Below, piece by piece: positions 54,874-63,890 of a stretch of 64,000 nt of DNA. The notes beneath the pieces were generated by a model. The model did no database searches. It was not told the DNA's origin and worked only from the letters and a program-made list of their open reading frames with translations. The stretch comes from Oegoconia quadripuncta. Taxonomy: Eukaryota; Arthropoda; Insecta; Lepidoptera; Autostichidae. The first letter of the stretch is position 1, and each line of letters begins with the position of its first letter. Location: the NCBI GenBank assembly GCA_949316235.1, contig OX438744.1, positions 37,258,778 to 37,322,777 on the forward strand, written 5' to 3'. The position numbers were made by a program, and so were the translations under genes.

Positions 54874-55030
54874 CTTGAAGATACCAAGTTTGTAAGATTC
54901 AGAAAAGACTGACGATTGAAGGGAGTTCCAAGCCTTAGCTGTTCGCATTATGAATAAAAAGCCGAGCCGCTTAGTGCGAATATTCGGTACGTTAACTATT
55001 AAGGAACGCCCTACGCCTAGTAATTCGAAG
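54874..55030 (-). pseudogene. LINE reverse transcriptase C-terminus
   Basis: Reverse frame: GRSLIVNVPNIRTKRLGFLF, IMRTAKAWNSLQSSVFSESY and KLGIFKR, matching the plus-strand fragment at 19740-20037. The upstream part of the 123-codon frame is not LINE-like. Confidence 0.6.
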
Positions 55031-55861
55031 TTGAAATGGTGATGGTAGAATAAGATTATGTAATTCCAACGCACTCTCACCGAAGTGATACTGCAATAAA
55101 CGTACTGAATACTGAATACTGAAGTGCATCCTGTAAAAGTTTTCAATGTAACATCTTCAAAGATTTTCAGAAAGCTTATCTTGTTTCTAGTTATAATTAA
55201 AAATAATAATGTTGCAATTGTTCTGTCTATATGTTTCAATTGATAATCATAATCATTCTCAGCCCGATTTAGGTTTCATCCACGGATGAAACGTAGGCCT
55301 TTTCAAATTGTTCGATGGCGAATCAACCGCAAGTGGTGTTATTGTAGGACGAGTCGTCACATCCACCCACTGCTGTGCCAATTATACTTTGTCACTTAAG
55401 AAAAGCAAATCATATTTTATTTCAATGTATAAATCATTATACTATATCAGCAAATAATTATTTTCCTTCGCCACAATAGGTTGGTGGTTCTTACGTTTAT
55501 TAGAAGTGGGCTTTGTATAAGAAACTTGAGAACCACTGTGTTAGAGTAATTAAAGCCATTCGACTTGTTAATATCAAAAAGTAACTGCTGTTGAGGACAC
55601 TCAGGAATTCCTTTAATACACCTTTCATTGTAATTGTAACGATATAAATAATTATATGGAATAAGCACTCGTAATATAAAATAAGGTTATATATTGCAAT
55701 ACTGATAAAACTGCTCTGTAATACTCATAGCTTTTTACTGAAACGACGTTTGCATAGGTAACTTGTCTTAGAGGAAATTGCACTAATTGTGACGTATTGT
55801 TTCTTACCTGATTATTTATTGCTCACAATTTTTACTGGATCAGTTTAGTTCAACTTATCAG
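55031..55861. other. Intronic stretch, no exon recognised
   Basis: 55255-55330 (TCAGCCCGATTTAGGTTTCA, ATCCACGGATGAAACGTAGG) looks like a decayed repeat. Nothing else. Confidence 0.35.
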
Positions 55862-55951
55862 CTCAGTACAATTTTACAGCTCTGTACAGTTTAAAAGCTC
55901 AGCGCAGTTTCGTAAGTCAATACAATTTCATAGCTCTGTGCTATTTAATAG
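55862..55951 (+). repeat. Five-unit 18-bp tandem repeat
   Basis: Units in register: CTCAGTACAATTTTACAG, CTCTGTACAGTTTAAAAG, CTCAGCGCAGTTTCGTAA, GTCAATACAATTTCATAG, CTCTGTGCTATTTAATAG; a sixth starts CTCATG. Units differ at several positions but keep the 18-bp spacing. Confidence 0.6.
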
Positions 55952-56035
55952 CTCATGTTAAATGTACCACTTCAAGTTACTTGTCAGTTAAATAAAATTT
56001 GCATCTTAGTACAATCTATCAGTTCATCAACAACC

Positions 56036-56340
56036 TTACACGCCCCCACTGTTGGGGCACAGCCTCGTCTCATAAGTCCTAATCCACCACACACACCCAA
56101 TGAGGATTGGTGGATTTGTGTCAAGTCGTGGCCACCTGACAGTCAGTGTTCTTAAGCCGCCGCTGTAGGCCACCGACTTGGCTTCAATTGAAACCAACCG
56201 GAACCGACAATTTAATGTGCACAGAAACACTCGTATTAAAATGCCACTAGTAGTTACCCATCCAAGGACTGACCGCGCCACACATTGCTTAACTTCGCTA
56301 ATCGAATAGTCAATGCGACTGCGCCGCGAGTGGTTCTATT
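56036..56340 (-). mobile_element. 5S rRNA-derived SINE
   Basis: On the minus strand 56251-56305 reads GCGAAGTTAAGCAATGTG and GGTCAGTCCTTGGATGGG, close to the internal-control-region half of 5S rRNA (animal 5S has AAGTTAAGCA and GG(T)NAGTACTTGGATGGG). About 200 bp of body follow (GGTTCCGGTTGGTTTCAATT, CAGTGGGGGCGTG). The first half of 5S rRNA is not recognisable. Not a 5S gene: the ends do not pair. Confidence 0.65.
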
Positions 56341-56454
56341 AGCTCAGTGTAAGTATATAATTCTCCGACGCAATTAAATTCACAGTGGTAATTTTAATTT
56401 CTATCTTTTATTACTAAATTACGCGTTCTATTAGGTATTCCAAAATTGGTAGGA

Positions 56455-56630
56455 GATAAATAAATACATATTTCGGATGCTTACACCAATCATCTAGTCC
56501 CAAACTAAGCAATGCTTGTGCTATGGATACTAGATAACGGATAAACATACTTAAAACATCCATGACTCAGGAATAAATGTTCGTATTCAACACACAAACA
56601 TTTACCCCTCGCGGGATTCGAAGCCACAAC
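56455..56630 (-). mobile_element. SINE-B, left part, split by a LINE
   Basis: TTTCGGATGCTTACACCAAT to GCGGGATTCGAAGCCACAAC. The remaining head (GTTGGTTTCGCTGATAAGGT to CCAATCGGTCGTC) lies at 57115-57161, beyond the inserted LINE. Confidence 0.8.
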
Positions 56631-57114
56631 AATATAGCATCATCAAGCATCATTTAGGAAAAATAGTGATAAACATGATGTCAATACAAGAAATAAAGAT
56701 AAACTTGCAGGTCACATAAGTCGCCTCCACAAAGTCAGTAATTCATTCAAAGGGTTATGTATACGCTTTTTCAATAAAGTTCCTGTTGATATACAAAATC
56801 TTCCTTTCAATAAATTTAAAGATACTATAAAACAGAAACTTATTAAGAAAGCATATTATAAAATATCAGATTATTTAGATGATAAACAATCATGGACATA
56901 ACCAGCCCGTTCGCATAACCAGGCTATTTCACAATTCAATAATTTTGTAATATAAAAACCTTTTTTTAAAAAAGCGACCTCTCGAGTTTCTTGCTTGTTC
57001 TTCTCAGGGGAAAATTGCCTTTTGAACAAGCAGTAGCTTTAAAAATGTAAAATCTGATTATTTTAAGTGTACCCTGTGTACCTACAAAATAAAGCATTTT
57101 TTGATTTTGATTTT
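56631..57114 (+). pseudogene. LINE 3' end inserted in a SINE-B head
   Basis: Reads NTRNKDKLAGHISRLHKVSN, SFKGLCIRFFNKVPVDIQNL, PFNKFKDTIKQKLIKKAYYK and ISDYLDDKQSWT with stop at about 56900. This is the cleanest copy of the family at 3757-4372. It ends GTGTACCTACAAAATAAAGC with (TTGATTT)-type repeats. The split SINE shows that this LINE moved after SINE-B. Confidence 0.75.
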
Positions 57115-57161
57115 GTTGGTTTCGCTGATAAGGTCACTATCCATTACACCAATCGGTCGTC
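57115..57161 (-). mobile_element. SINE-B, right part of the split copy
   Basis: Continuation of 56455-56630: head sequence carrying the box-A side of the tRNA-like region. Confidence 0.75.
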
Positions 57162-57283
57162 TAATCTAATTACATGTATTATAATCTAAATACATGTATT
57201 ATATCTAAAGTAAGTCACCGATTTGTTAAAAAACATTTTTTTCTATCACTGACAGGTACACTCTATCCATGTGTACAAGTCAC

Positions 57284-57335
57284 GACCTTTAAAATTATAG
57301 GAAGTTAATAGTGTATCATTACTGGACTAATATTT
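57284..57335 (+). mobile_element. W-MITE left-end scrap
   Basis: GTCACGACCTTTAAAATTAT, AGGAAGTTAATAGTGTATC and ATTACTGGACTA. Confidence 0.5.
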
Positions 57336-57400
57336 TTTCACCTCAATACAGTTTAATAGTAGTTCGTTGTATTACATCTGTGGCGTACGATATTTGCCAT

Positions 57401-57735
57401 TTTTTTTTTATGAACAACGGGTTCGTGCTTGACCTCAATCACACCTGATGTTAAGTGAAGATTAAGTCGAAGGTGGAAGCGTACTGACCCGGAAACCCCA
57501 ACACATTTGGGGGACTGGCTATCTTATCTCTGACAACCGGAACACAACAATGCTATTAACATTGCTGCTTGGCGGCAGATTTAGATAAGATGGTGGTAGC
57601 TAGCCAGGCGGACATTTAAAATGCCCTACCACCAACCAAACCGAGTACTTAAACATGTACCCCGCTGGGGATCGAACCCGCGACCTCCGAATCGTAAACC
57701 CAATGTTGTTTACATTGAGCCACGGAGGCGGTTCC
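57401..57735 (-). mobile_element. SINE-A full-length copy
   Basis: ATGAACAACGGGTTCGTGCT at the left, GGGGATCGAACCCGCGACCT at the head, GAGCCACGGAGGCGGTTCC at the edge. Among the least decayed copies. Confidence 0.92.
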
Positions 57736-58636
57736 GGCCATATTTTAAATTAAGCTATTCACATAGGAGATACATCTATGTAGGACTGAACATTTTAGCG
57801 CCGAGCAATAAGTATATTGTCTCTATTACGCTTGATTTGCGATCGACTTTATCTAATAAAAAAGATGTTGCCAACATTTTTTCTCACGAAACTGCCGATT
57901 TGCATACACTGTATGATATAACTAGATCATTTATTATTTGAAAAAAAAAAAGAAATAGACAAAACCTGTTTAGCGATTCCGAACGCATCATTACCAGAGT
58001 TCAATACTTCTTTTCATTTGCGTACAGCGAAAACCATTTTGAAACTTACGTTTGATGAAATAAGAATAAAAATATGTTTTGTAATTCGCATAAAAATTTG
58101 TATACTATTACATTCCCAAGTACTTGGTTCAATGAAAAGTATGCTAATATTTGGGACAACCCTATCTTCAACGCGTCATTATCAAACAAATCGAAAAGGA
58201 GAGTTGTCATTATGGATTTAAATGTTATTTTTCGTTAACATTACAAATTTAAAGTCTAATAATTTTATTTTAAATTTTATCTCACGCTTATTTAAAGACT
58301 ATTTTCGACTAATAACTTTTATGAACACTTAGAAATATGTTAAATATGATGGATTAGGTAAATATATTGGAGCACTCAAGGGATTTAGGATAATTTTGAT
58401 TAATTATTTCCAATATTTCTCGAGGACGAACAGAGAGCATTGAGGTAGTGTTCCTACGGTAATATTTTTGCATAAATACCTTGGGAAACTGAACTTTGCA
58501 TTCGGAATTTAAATAAGGTAGTCATTAAAATTGGTTTTTGTTATAAATATTTTAATATTTTGAATAAGAAAGTCTGAACTATCGTGAGATTTTTGTGTAT
58601 CTCTTACGTCCTGTATGAATGTAATAATAATAATAA
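57736..58636. other. Intronic stretch, no exon recognised
   Basis: Frames at 57621-57941 and 58018-58221 start in SINE sequence or lack domains. 58135-58210 has TATTTGGGACAACCCTATC, resembling a reverse transcriptase scrap or a W-MITE word. Confidence 0.35.
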
Positions 58637-58719
58637 ATATATAATAAATTCGGACACTTACACCAATCATCTAGTCGCAAAGTAAACAAAGCTTTCACCA
58701 TGGAAACTAGATAACGGAT
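58637..58719 (-). mobile_element. SINE-B distal fragment
   Basis: AATTCGGACACTTACACCAA, GCAAAGTAAACAAAGC and ACTAGATAACGGATA. Head missing. Confidence 0.65.
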
Positions 58720-59031
58720 ATGTAGTGTGTGAGTCACTCTTAATTAGGTTATATAAGTTAGTATTAATATATTGATTATGGTGCCGTCAAAGGCAGTCAA
58801 TACACGGTTGTCACGGAAGGTTGTTTCATTCATAAGTTTCACGGGCAAAGAATACATAGGTATTCAATACAATATCAAGTTCATCTAGGCAATGTGTAAA
58901 ACATTATATCTATCATTAATCATTACATACTGTGCCTTGGTAATGTATGAAGTACCTAGGAAATGTATAGAATGCCATTAAGAGACCAGGTAAAGTATGA
59001 AATGATACATACTGGGTTTTTTTGATTGTAA
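58720..59031. repeat. Tract with repeated GGTAATGTATGAA-type words
   Basis: GGTAATGTATGAAGTACCTA, GGAAATGTATAGAATGCC and GGTAAAGTATGAAATGATAC recur within 80 bp. Inverted relatives (GGTATTCTATACAATGCCTT, TTATACATTGCCTG, TTGCCTAGGTATTTTATAG) lie at 59580-59690. The block between them is younger SINE/LINE sequence. Confidence 0.35.
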
Positions 59032-59085
59032 AGCATTTTAAATGTTCGCCTTGCTACCACTATCTTATCTAAACCTGCCGCCAAA
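59032..59085 (+). mobile_element. SINE-A scrap left of a LINE tail
   Basis: GCATTTTAAATGTTCGCCTT to AAACCTGCCGCCAAA; the mid part of SINE-A, cut where the Cap-tail begins. Confidence 0.6.
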
Positions 59086-59294
59086 CCGCCGGCAGCGGTA
59101 TTTCCGAACGAGTACGACATTGGAACCTTCAAAAAACGAGCCTACACCTTCCGCAAAGGCCGTCAACGCATCTGTGACCCATTTGGTGTTGCGGGTGTCC
59201 ATGGGCGGCGGATCACCGCCTCATAGCAATCATGCTATCCATCAGGTGACCCGCATGCTCGTTTGCCGCCCTCTCATATAAAAAAGAAAAAAAA
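59086..59294 (+). mobile_element. Cap-tail LINE 3' end
   Basis: GGCAGCGGTATTTCCGAACG, GCCTACACCTTCCGCAAAGG, CCCATTTGGTGTTGCGGGTG and CTCTCATATAAAAAAG. Contains a 17-bp insertion (GATCACCGCCTCATAGC) relative to other copies. Confidence 0.7.
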
Positions 59295-59312
59295 GAGGCA
59301 ATGTCAATAAAC

Positions 59313-59517
59313 TGGCTAGCTACCACCATCTTATCTAAATCTGCCGCCAAGTAGCAATGTTAATAGCATTGTTGTGTTCCGGTTGTCAGAGATAAGAAAG
59401 CCAGTCCAAATAAGATAGGGTTTCCGGGACAGTACGCTACCACCTTCGGCCTCATCTTCACTTAACATCAGATGTGATTGAGGTCAAGTTCTAACCCGTA
59501 GTGGATTAAAAAAAAAA
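59313..59517 (+). mobile_element. SINE-A, head missing
   Basis: CTGGCTAGCTACCACCATCT to CCCGTAGTGGATTAAAAAAA, with a small deletion in the CCCCCAAAT region. Confidence 0.8.
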
Positions 59518-59874
59518 CAAATAAAACACCTTTACCAGATCTACAATCATACCGAATTCATCAGAATCGGCTGTTTATTCGGTATTCTATACAATGCCTT
59601 AGGTGAAGTGTGGAATTAATGATATTTTATACATTGCCTGAACATTTTAGCCGTTGTATGGATTGCCTAGGTATTTTATAGAATACCGGATTATACAAAT
59701 TACCAATAACAAATACCGGATGAGTGTTTCATAACGTAAGGAAAAAAGTTAGGTATATTAGTTTAGGTATGTATGGTTTTAAATTTTGTTTATTAAATAA
59801 GTAATAATTATGTAGCTATTTCATATTTGCATCCGTATTTTGCACAGCCTGCCTGTTCTATAAAGTTATACTCC

Positions 59875-59985
59875 TATACCCAAAGGTTGCCTGGAAGAGA
59901 TCGCTCTAGTGATAAGGCCGCCTAATTGTACTATTTTCAGTATTGTGCTTTGTAAAATGTATATTCTGTGAAATAAAAGGTACTG
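59875..59985 (+). mobile_element. T-tail LINE 3' end
   Basis: AAAGGTTGCCTGGAAGAGAT, CTCTAGTGATAAGGCCGCC and TTGTAAAATGTATATTCTG; ends near TGAAATAAAAGG. Confidence 0.7.
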
Positions 59986-60230
59986 GCATAGGTGTTTCAA
60001 TTTTTTTTTTTTGAAAACCAACATCGAAACAAATTTTGTATCATTTGACGGTCGCGTTTATAGCCTTTTTCACGTTATTACATAATTACGTTAAAAATTA
60101 AAAAAAAAAACTTAATGAGAAAATATTAGTTCCAAATAAAATTGGCATGTTACCCTATAATCCCACCAGTCGCATATCAATCTCCGGCCGCCGCTAGCGC
60201 CGAAGATGGTTTTGAAAAAAAAAAAAAACC

Positions 60231-60443
60231 ATTTTTTTTATGCACAACGGGTTAGCACGTGACCTCAATCACACCTGATGTTAAGTGAAGATGAGGCCGA
60301 AGGTGAAAGCGTACTGACCCGGAAACCCAAATATTTGGGGAACTGTCTATCTTATCTCTGACATTGCTGCTTGGCGGCAGATTTAGATAAGATGGTGGTA
60401 GCTAGCCAGGGGGACACTTAAAATGCCCTACCACCCACCAAAT
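60231..60443 (-). mobile_element. SINE-A, head missing
   Basis: ATGCACAACGGGTTAGCACG to AAATGCCCTACCACCCACC. 20 bp around CCGGAACACAACAATG are deleted and the tRNA head is absent. Confidence 0.8.
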
Positions 60444-60540
60444 AAAAAAAAACTACCAAACCAACCTATGCCAATAACTTCTATTTCACTTACCTAATAT
60501 GCCCTATTTTTTCCTTACGGTAAAAATACTCATCCGATAT

Positions 60541-61156
60541 AATTGCGTGCATGCTTAAATGTAGGTACAGGATATGCGTCGATATTCTCGTCTCCCCCGC
60601 AAGATTATGCTGAGTCAGCTCCAATTCATTGGCTGATACAGAGCACGGGCTGTTCTATCTGTGATTTACTTCTCCTTTTTAAACCTACAAGATTGATGTC
60701 ATAAGTTGGATCGCTGTGTATGTCTTTTTGTGGCACCGTAGCTCTCAAGCGGGTTTGGATGTGGTTCGGCAGGTTTATCAAAATCGGTTCAGCCGTTTTG
60801 TTTTAATCACTTGTTTTCACGGATTATAGTTATTTAAATTAAGTTACGAAAAAACAACAAATTAAATAACTATAATTTAATTTTAATTTTAATTAAAATT
60901 AAATTATAGTTATTTAATTTGTTGTTTTTTGTAACTTTCCATATTTGTGTCTTCTGTTTCCATCGCTTAAAATTACGGCAGATTATTCTAGTCTAGAATA
61001 GATGGATACACAGTTATATAAAAAGTTTTTTGTATTACATACAATTTCAACACATATACAAGAAAACAAAGAAAGAAACCATTAAAAAATAATGAACAAA
61101 AACACATGATCAACTACAAACACTTATTCTTCCCGAATTTACATAAATACTTATGT
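60541..61156. other. Intronic stretch with a perfect palindrome
   Basis: 60715-60805 (GTAGCTCTCAAGCGGGTTTG, TCAAAATCGGTTCAGCCGTT) is a type of repeat widespread in insects, possibly Helitron-related. The palindrome at 60843-60935 is listed separately. Confidence 0.4.
60843..60935. repeat. Long AT-rich palindrome (hairpin)
   Basis: Arms 60849-60888 and 60891-60930 are perfectly complementary over 40 bp with a 2-nt gap (TT); past a one-base bulge, GTTAC and GTAAC extend it by five pairs. The stem includes CAACAAATTAAATAACTATA. Confidence 0.85.
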
Positions 61157-61351
61157 AGGTAGTGCTAAGTATGAATGTGGAGGGATACAGAGGTAGAGGA
61201 AGACGGAAGAAGGTGTGGGCAGACTGCGTGAGGAATGATATGTGTGTGAAAGGGGTGAATACGGAGATGATGTGATCGAGGAGAGTGGAAGAGGATGACA
61301 TGTTGTGCCGACCCCACCTTGAGTGGGATAAGGGCAAGAAAATGATGATTA
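61157..61351 (+). pseudogene. RTE-like LINE C-terminus
   Basis: Reads MNVEGYRGRGRRKKVWADCV, RNDMCVKGVNTEMM, a stop, and in another frame MLCRPHLEWDKGKKMM. 'GRGRPKK.W.DCV..DM..KGV...M' is the end of an RTE-like ORF2; the minus-strand relative is at 6985-7330. Confidence 0.6.
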
Positions 61352-61430
61352 ATGTAGTTACGTTTTCTGTTATTTTATTAAATAGGTTTACAAACGCTAG
61401 TTACATCTCTTAGAATGAAACCAGTGTAAA

Positions 61431-61690
61431 TAAAAATAAAATAAATATCTTTGCACATACACACTGCGCCATCTAGTTCCATCTAAATTAGGCTTGTATA
61501 ATAGAAACCAGATGGTTGATAAACTACACAAATACATTTTTGTTTTGTAAATAAATACATATATAAATGAAAAACATCCATAACTCGGGAACACATGTCT
61601 GTATTCATCATACAAACATATACCCCTAGCGGGATTCGAACCCGCGACCTTTTGGTATGGCAGTAGAGTTTCTAACCACTACAACAAACA
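61431..61690 (-). mobile_element. SINE-C copy
   Basis: CACTGCGCCATCTAGTTCCA at the left, GCGGGATTCGAACCCGCGAC at the head with intact box B, CTACAACAAACAG at the edge. Confidence 0.88.
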
Positions 61691-61870
61691 GTATATTCGT
61701 TATTACTGGTATTGGTTGCATGTGTGGCTGTTCCCGGTCGTCGGAGACCTGTATCAAAGCTAACGTTCCCGATTTATTGTGATCCTTTATTGTGTCTCTG
61801 AGGAATTTTATATACGTTATTAGCTAAATATACAAACAATTATATGTAGGTAAACACCGCATGCATCAGA

Positions 61871-62055
61871 TAGATTTATTATTATTATTATTAAGAGCCC
61901 ATAGTATCCCACTGCTGGGCAAAGGCCTCCCTCATCTGTTTCCAGTCGTTTTTGTTCTTGGCGAGCACAAACCATCCCTTATTAAAACTGTCAAGCTCAT
62001 CTCTCCACCGTATTCGCGGTCTGCCACGTTTACGTCTGGCGGTTGTAGGAGATAG
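61871..62055 (-). pseudogene. RTE-like LINE 3' end with (TAA)n tail
   Basis: Reverse reading: RRKRGRPRIRWRDELDSFNK, GWFVLAKNKNDWKQMREAFA (one frameshift) and QQWDTMGS, then (TAA)n. This matches the end of an RTE-type ORF2 protein. Confidence 0.7.
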
Positions 62056-62235
62056 ATAGATTACATGAAAATAATTAAATAATTATACAAGATAAAAAAA
62101 TACCTTACCGAGAGGGAGTGTACTTACCCATATGGTCTGAATAAAATTTATCTAGTATCCGCAGAAATTTTGTGTACATGACGTGTCATTCATTGTCGTT
62201 GATGTAATGATGATGATACACGTAATATTATAAAT
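62056..62235. other. Intronic stretch, nothing recognised
   Basis: AT-rich, short frames only. Confidence 0.3.
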
Positions 62236-62415
62236 TAGTAAATAACTGTCTGTCTGTCTGTTACGTTTTCATAACTAACATCTGAGCCGCTTGTAGATAT
62301 TGAAATTTTGGTAGGAGTGTGATCTGGGACCTGGCGATGGACATTGGCTATTTTCAGATAAGGCAAGACACAAAGTACAAAAGGCAAGGAGTTCCCGATA
62401 AATTCTACGCGAGCA
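62236..62415 (+). mobile_element. Helitron-like non-autonomous repeat (tentative)
   Basis: A CTGTCTGTCTGTCTG entry, GATATTGAAATTTTGGTAGG, GGCAAGGAGTTCCCG and the end CGCGAGCAAAGCCGAGGGCA match the general form of lepidopteran Helitron-type repeats, whose ends read CGCGAGCGAAGCCGCGGGCA before CTAG. Here the CTAG has become TTAA. Judged from memory of the repeat style. Confidence 0.4.
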
Positions 62416-62628
62416 AAGCCGAGGGCAGAAAGTTAATCTCAAATATTATCCAAGTTTGAAGCCAAATTATAATTTAATTATTTCACAGATGACTGCCTTC
62501 ACGCCTCGCCTGTCCATAAAAGACTGTTGTCATATTTGATCTGTATTTGCCAATTAGGGTTCGACAACAGTTTCAATTCCCACAACGAATTAGATTTTAA
62601 AAAAAAAAGATGAAATTGCAAATAAGTA

Positions 62629-62772
62629 GGCCCGTATTAATATACCGTTCTCAAGATTGAGATGACCTTAAGTTGACGCTTGAGATTCTGTTGCATGTTA
62701 AAACAATAGCAAAAAATAGTATTGAGACTGAGACGCGATTTCAATCTCAAGATCGATTTATTAATACGGGCC
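62629..62772. mobile_element. Short MITE with GGCCCGTATTAATA ends
   Basis: 144 bp between inverted ends GGCCCGTATTAATA and TATTAATACGGGCC, TA on both sides. Internal inverted words: TCTCAAGATTGAGATGACC and TTTCAATCTCAAGATCG. Confidence 0.65.
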
Positions 62773-62805
62773 TAAGATACTGAACTTGCAGGAAAGCGAA
62801 TCTAT

Positions 62806-63075
62806 GGCCTGTATTAATAAACCATTCCCAAGATTGAGAACAGTCTCAAGTAAACGTATTGATTAATAAACCTAACTCGAGACCTGAAGAACACGTGCAT
62901 ACTCAAGCAGTACTCACTTGAGAGGTGCGCGTATTAATAAACGAAACTCAAGACTGTCATTCATTGACAATACTTGAGAAGTGATGATTGGTTTATAAAT
63001 TAGCACGAAGCTTGGACATATCTCGGTTGATACAGCCTCAAGACTTGTATTGAGATTGATTTATTAATACGGGCC
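62806..63075. mobile_element. Longer MITE of the same family
   Basis: 270 bp between GGCCTGTATTAATAAA and TTTATTAATACGGGCC. TAT is present on both sides. Contains an internal GCGTATTAATAAACG word and many CTCAAG/CTTGAG words, as if a second element had inserted or the unit had duplicated. Confidence 0.6.
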
Positions 63076-63637
63076 TATGATATATAAATCTGCAGACATT
63101 AAAGTGCGCTTATACTCGCTGTTGATATCCACCTTCTCCATTCTCTTCATTCTTTCCACAGTAGCAGGCCTATACAATGTGCGGTCAACTGTACATGGAA
63201 AACTTTAAAAAATGCTTTTATATCACATGGCAAAAGAATAGCCAAAGTAAATCCATTCGTCAAGTACCTTTGACCAAGGGCTTTGCGAACGAATTTACGT
63301 TCGAATGGATAAATGATAGCGGATTTTAGATACTAAGGTCCTTATTACAGAACGATGCTGATGATGAACGAAGCGTAATTCATTGATTGATTGATGATCA
63401 AGTCTGAGTATTATTGCTGTTACTATCACACTGCAAAAATTATTAATTTAACTAGTATTAAATTGAAATCATGATCATCTGAAATGCTTTTTTTTTAGTG
63501 AACCAATGTGAACGCTATGTTAATAATATGCTTTTCTATCAACAGTTTTTAAGTTTTGAACTTGATTTAAATCCCCAAAACAAAGAGGAGTGATATAATA
63601 TTGAAGCCCTTGTCTGTCTGATGGAACTGGAAAAGTT
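63076..63637. other. Intronic stretch, no exon recognised
   Basis: 63250-63320 has an inverted pair AAATCCATTCG / CGAATGGAT. Nothing else. Confidence 0.35.
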
Positions 63638-63890
63638 TTTTTTAGATAGATAGATAAATCGTTTATTTGTATGACCAGTCATACACACCATAAGTTCCAA
63701 AGCTATTGGATAAACATATTATAAAAGTAACATCAGGATACACTAGAGTATGTGTGTGCTACAGTCGTACAAATGGGTCATAGCTCAGTGTGTATAATTG
63801 CTCACAGAGCAAAACACTGATTTTCAGCTATTACCCACGAGGAGACACTGGCACAAAAGAGAACAACCAGACAAGCATATTTTACGGTGC
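63638..63890 (-). mobile_element. GATA-seeded LINE-like 3' end
   Basis: (TAGA)n at 63644-63656, CGTTTATTTGTATGACCAG, CAAATGGGTCATAGCTCAGT and AACACTGATTTTCAGCTATT. Same family as 53456-53700. Confidence 0.5.

Larger units (their letters stand above)
59705..60540. mobile_element. Second long-inverted-repeat element, with nested insertions
   Basis: Left end CGGATGAGTGTTTCATAACG with TAAGGAAAAAAGTTAGGTA; right end ACCAACCTATGCCAATAACT to TAAAAATACTCATCCGATAT. The interior word TGACGGTCGCGTTTATAGCC matches 18286-19108. It has taken in a T-tail LINE end (59875-59985) and a SINE-A (60231-60443). Confidence 0.5.

Noticed and set aside
55862..55951. CRISPR-like array
   Set aside because: Units are contiguous without spacers, diverged, and the context is an animal genome.
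56251..56305. 5S rRNA gene
   Set aside because: Only the second half resembles 5S rRNA and the ends do not pair; it is a SINE head.
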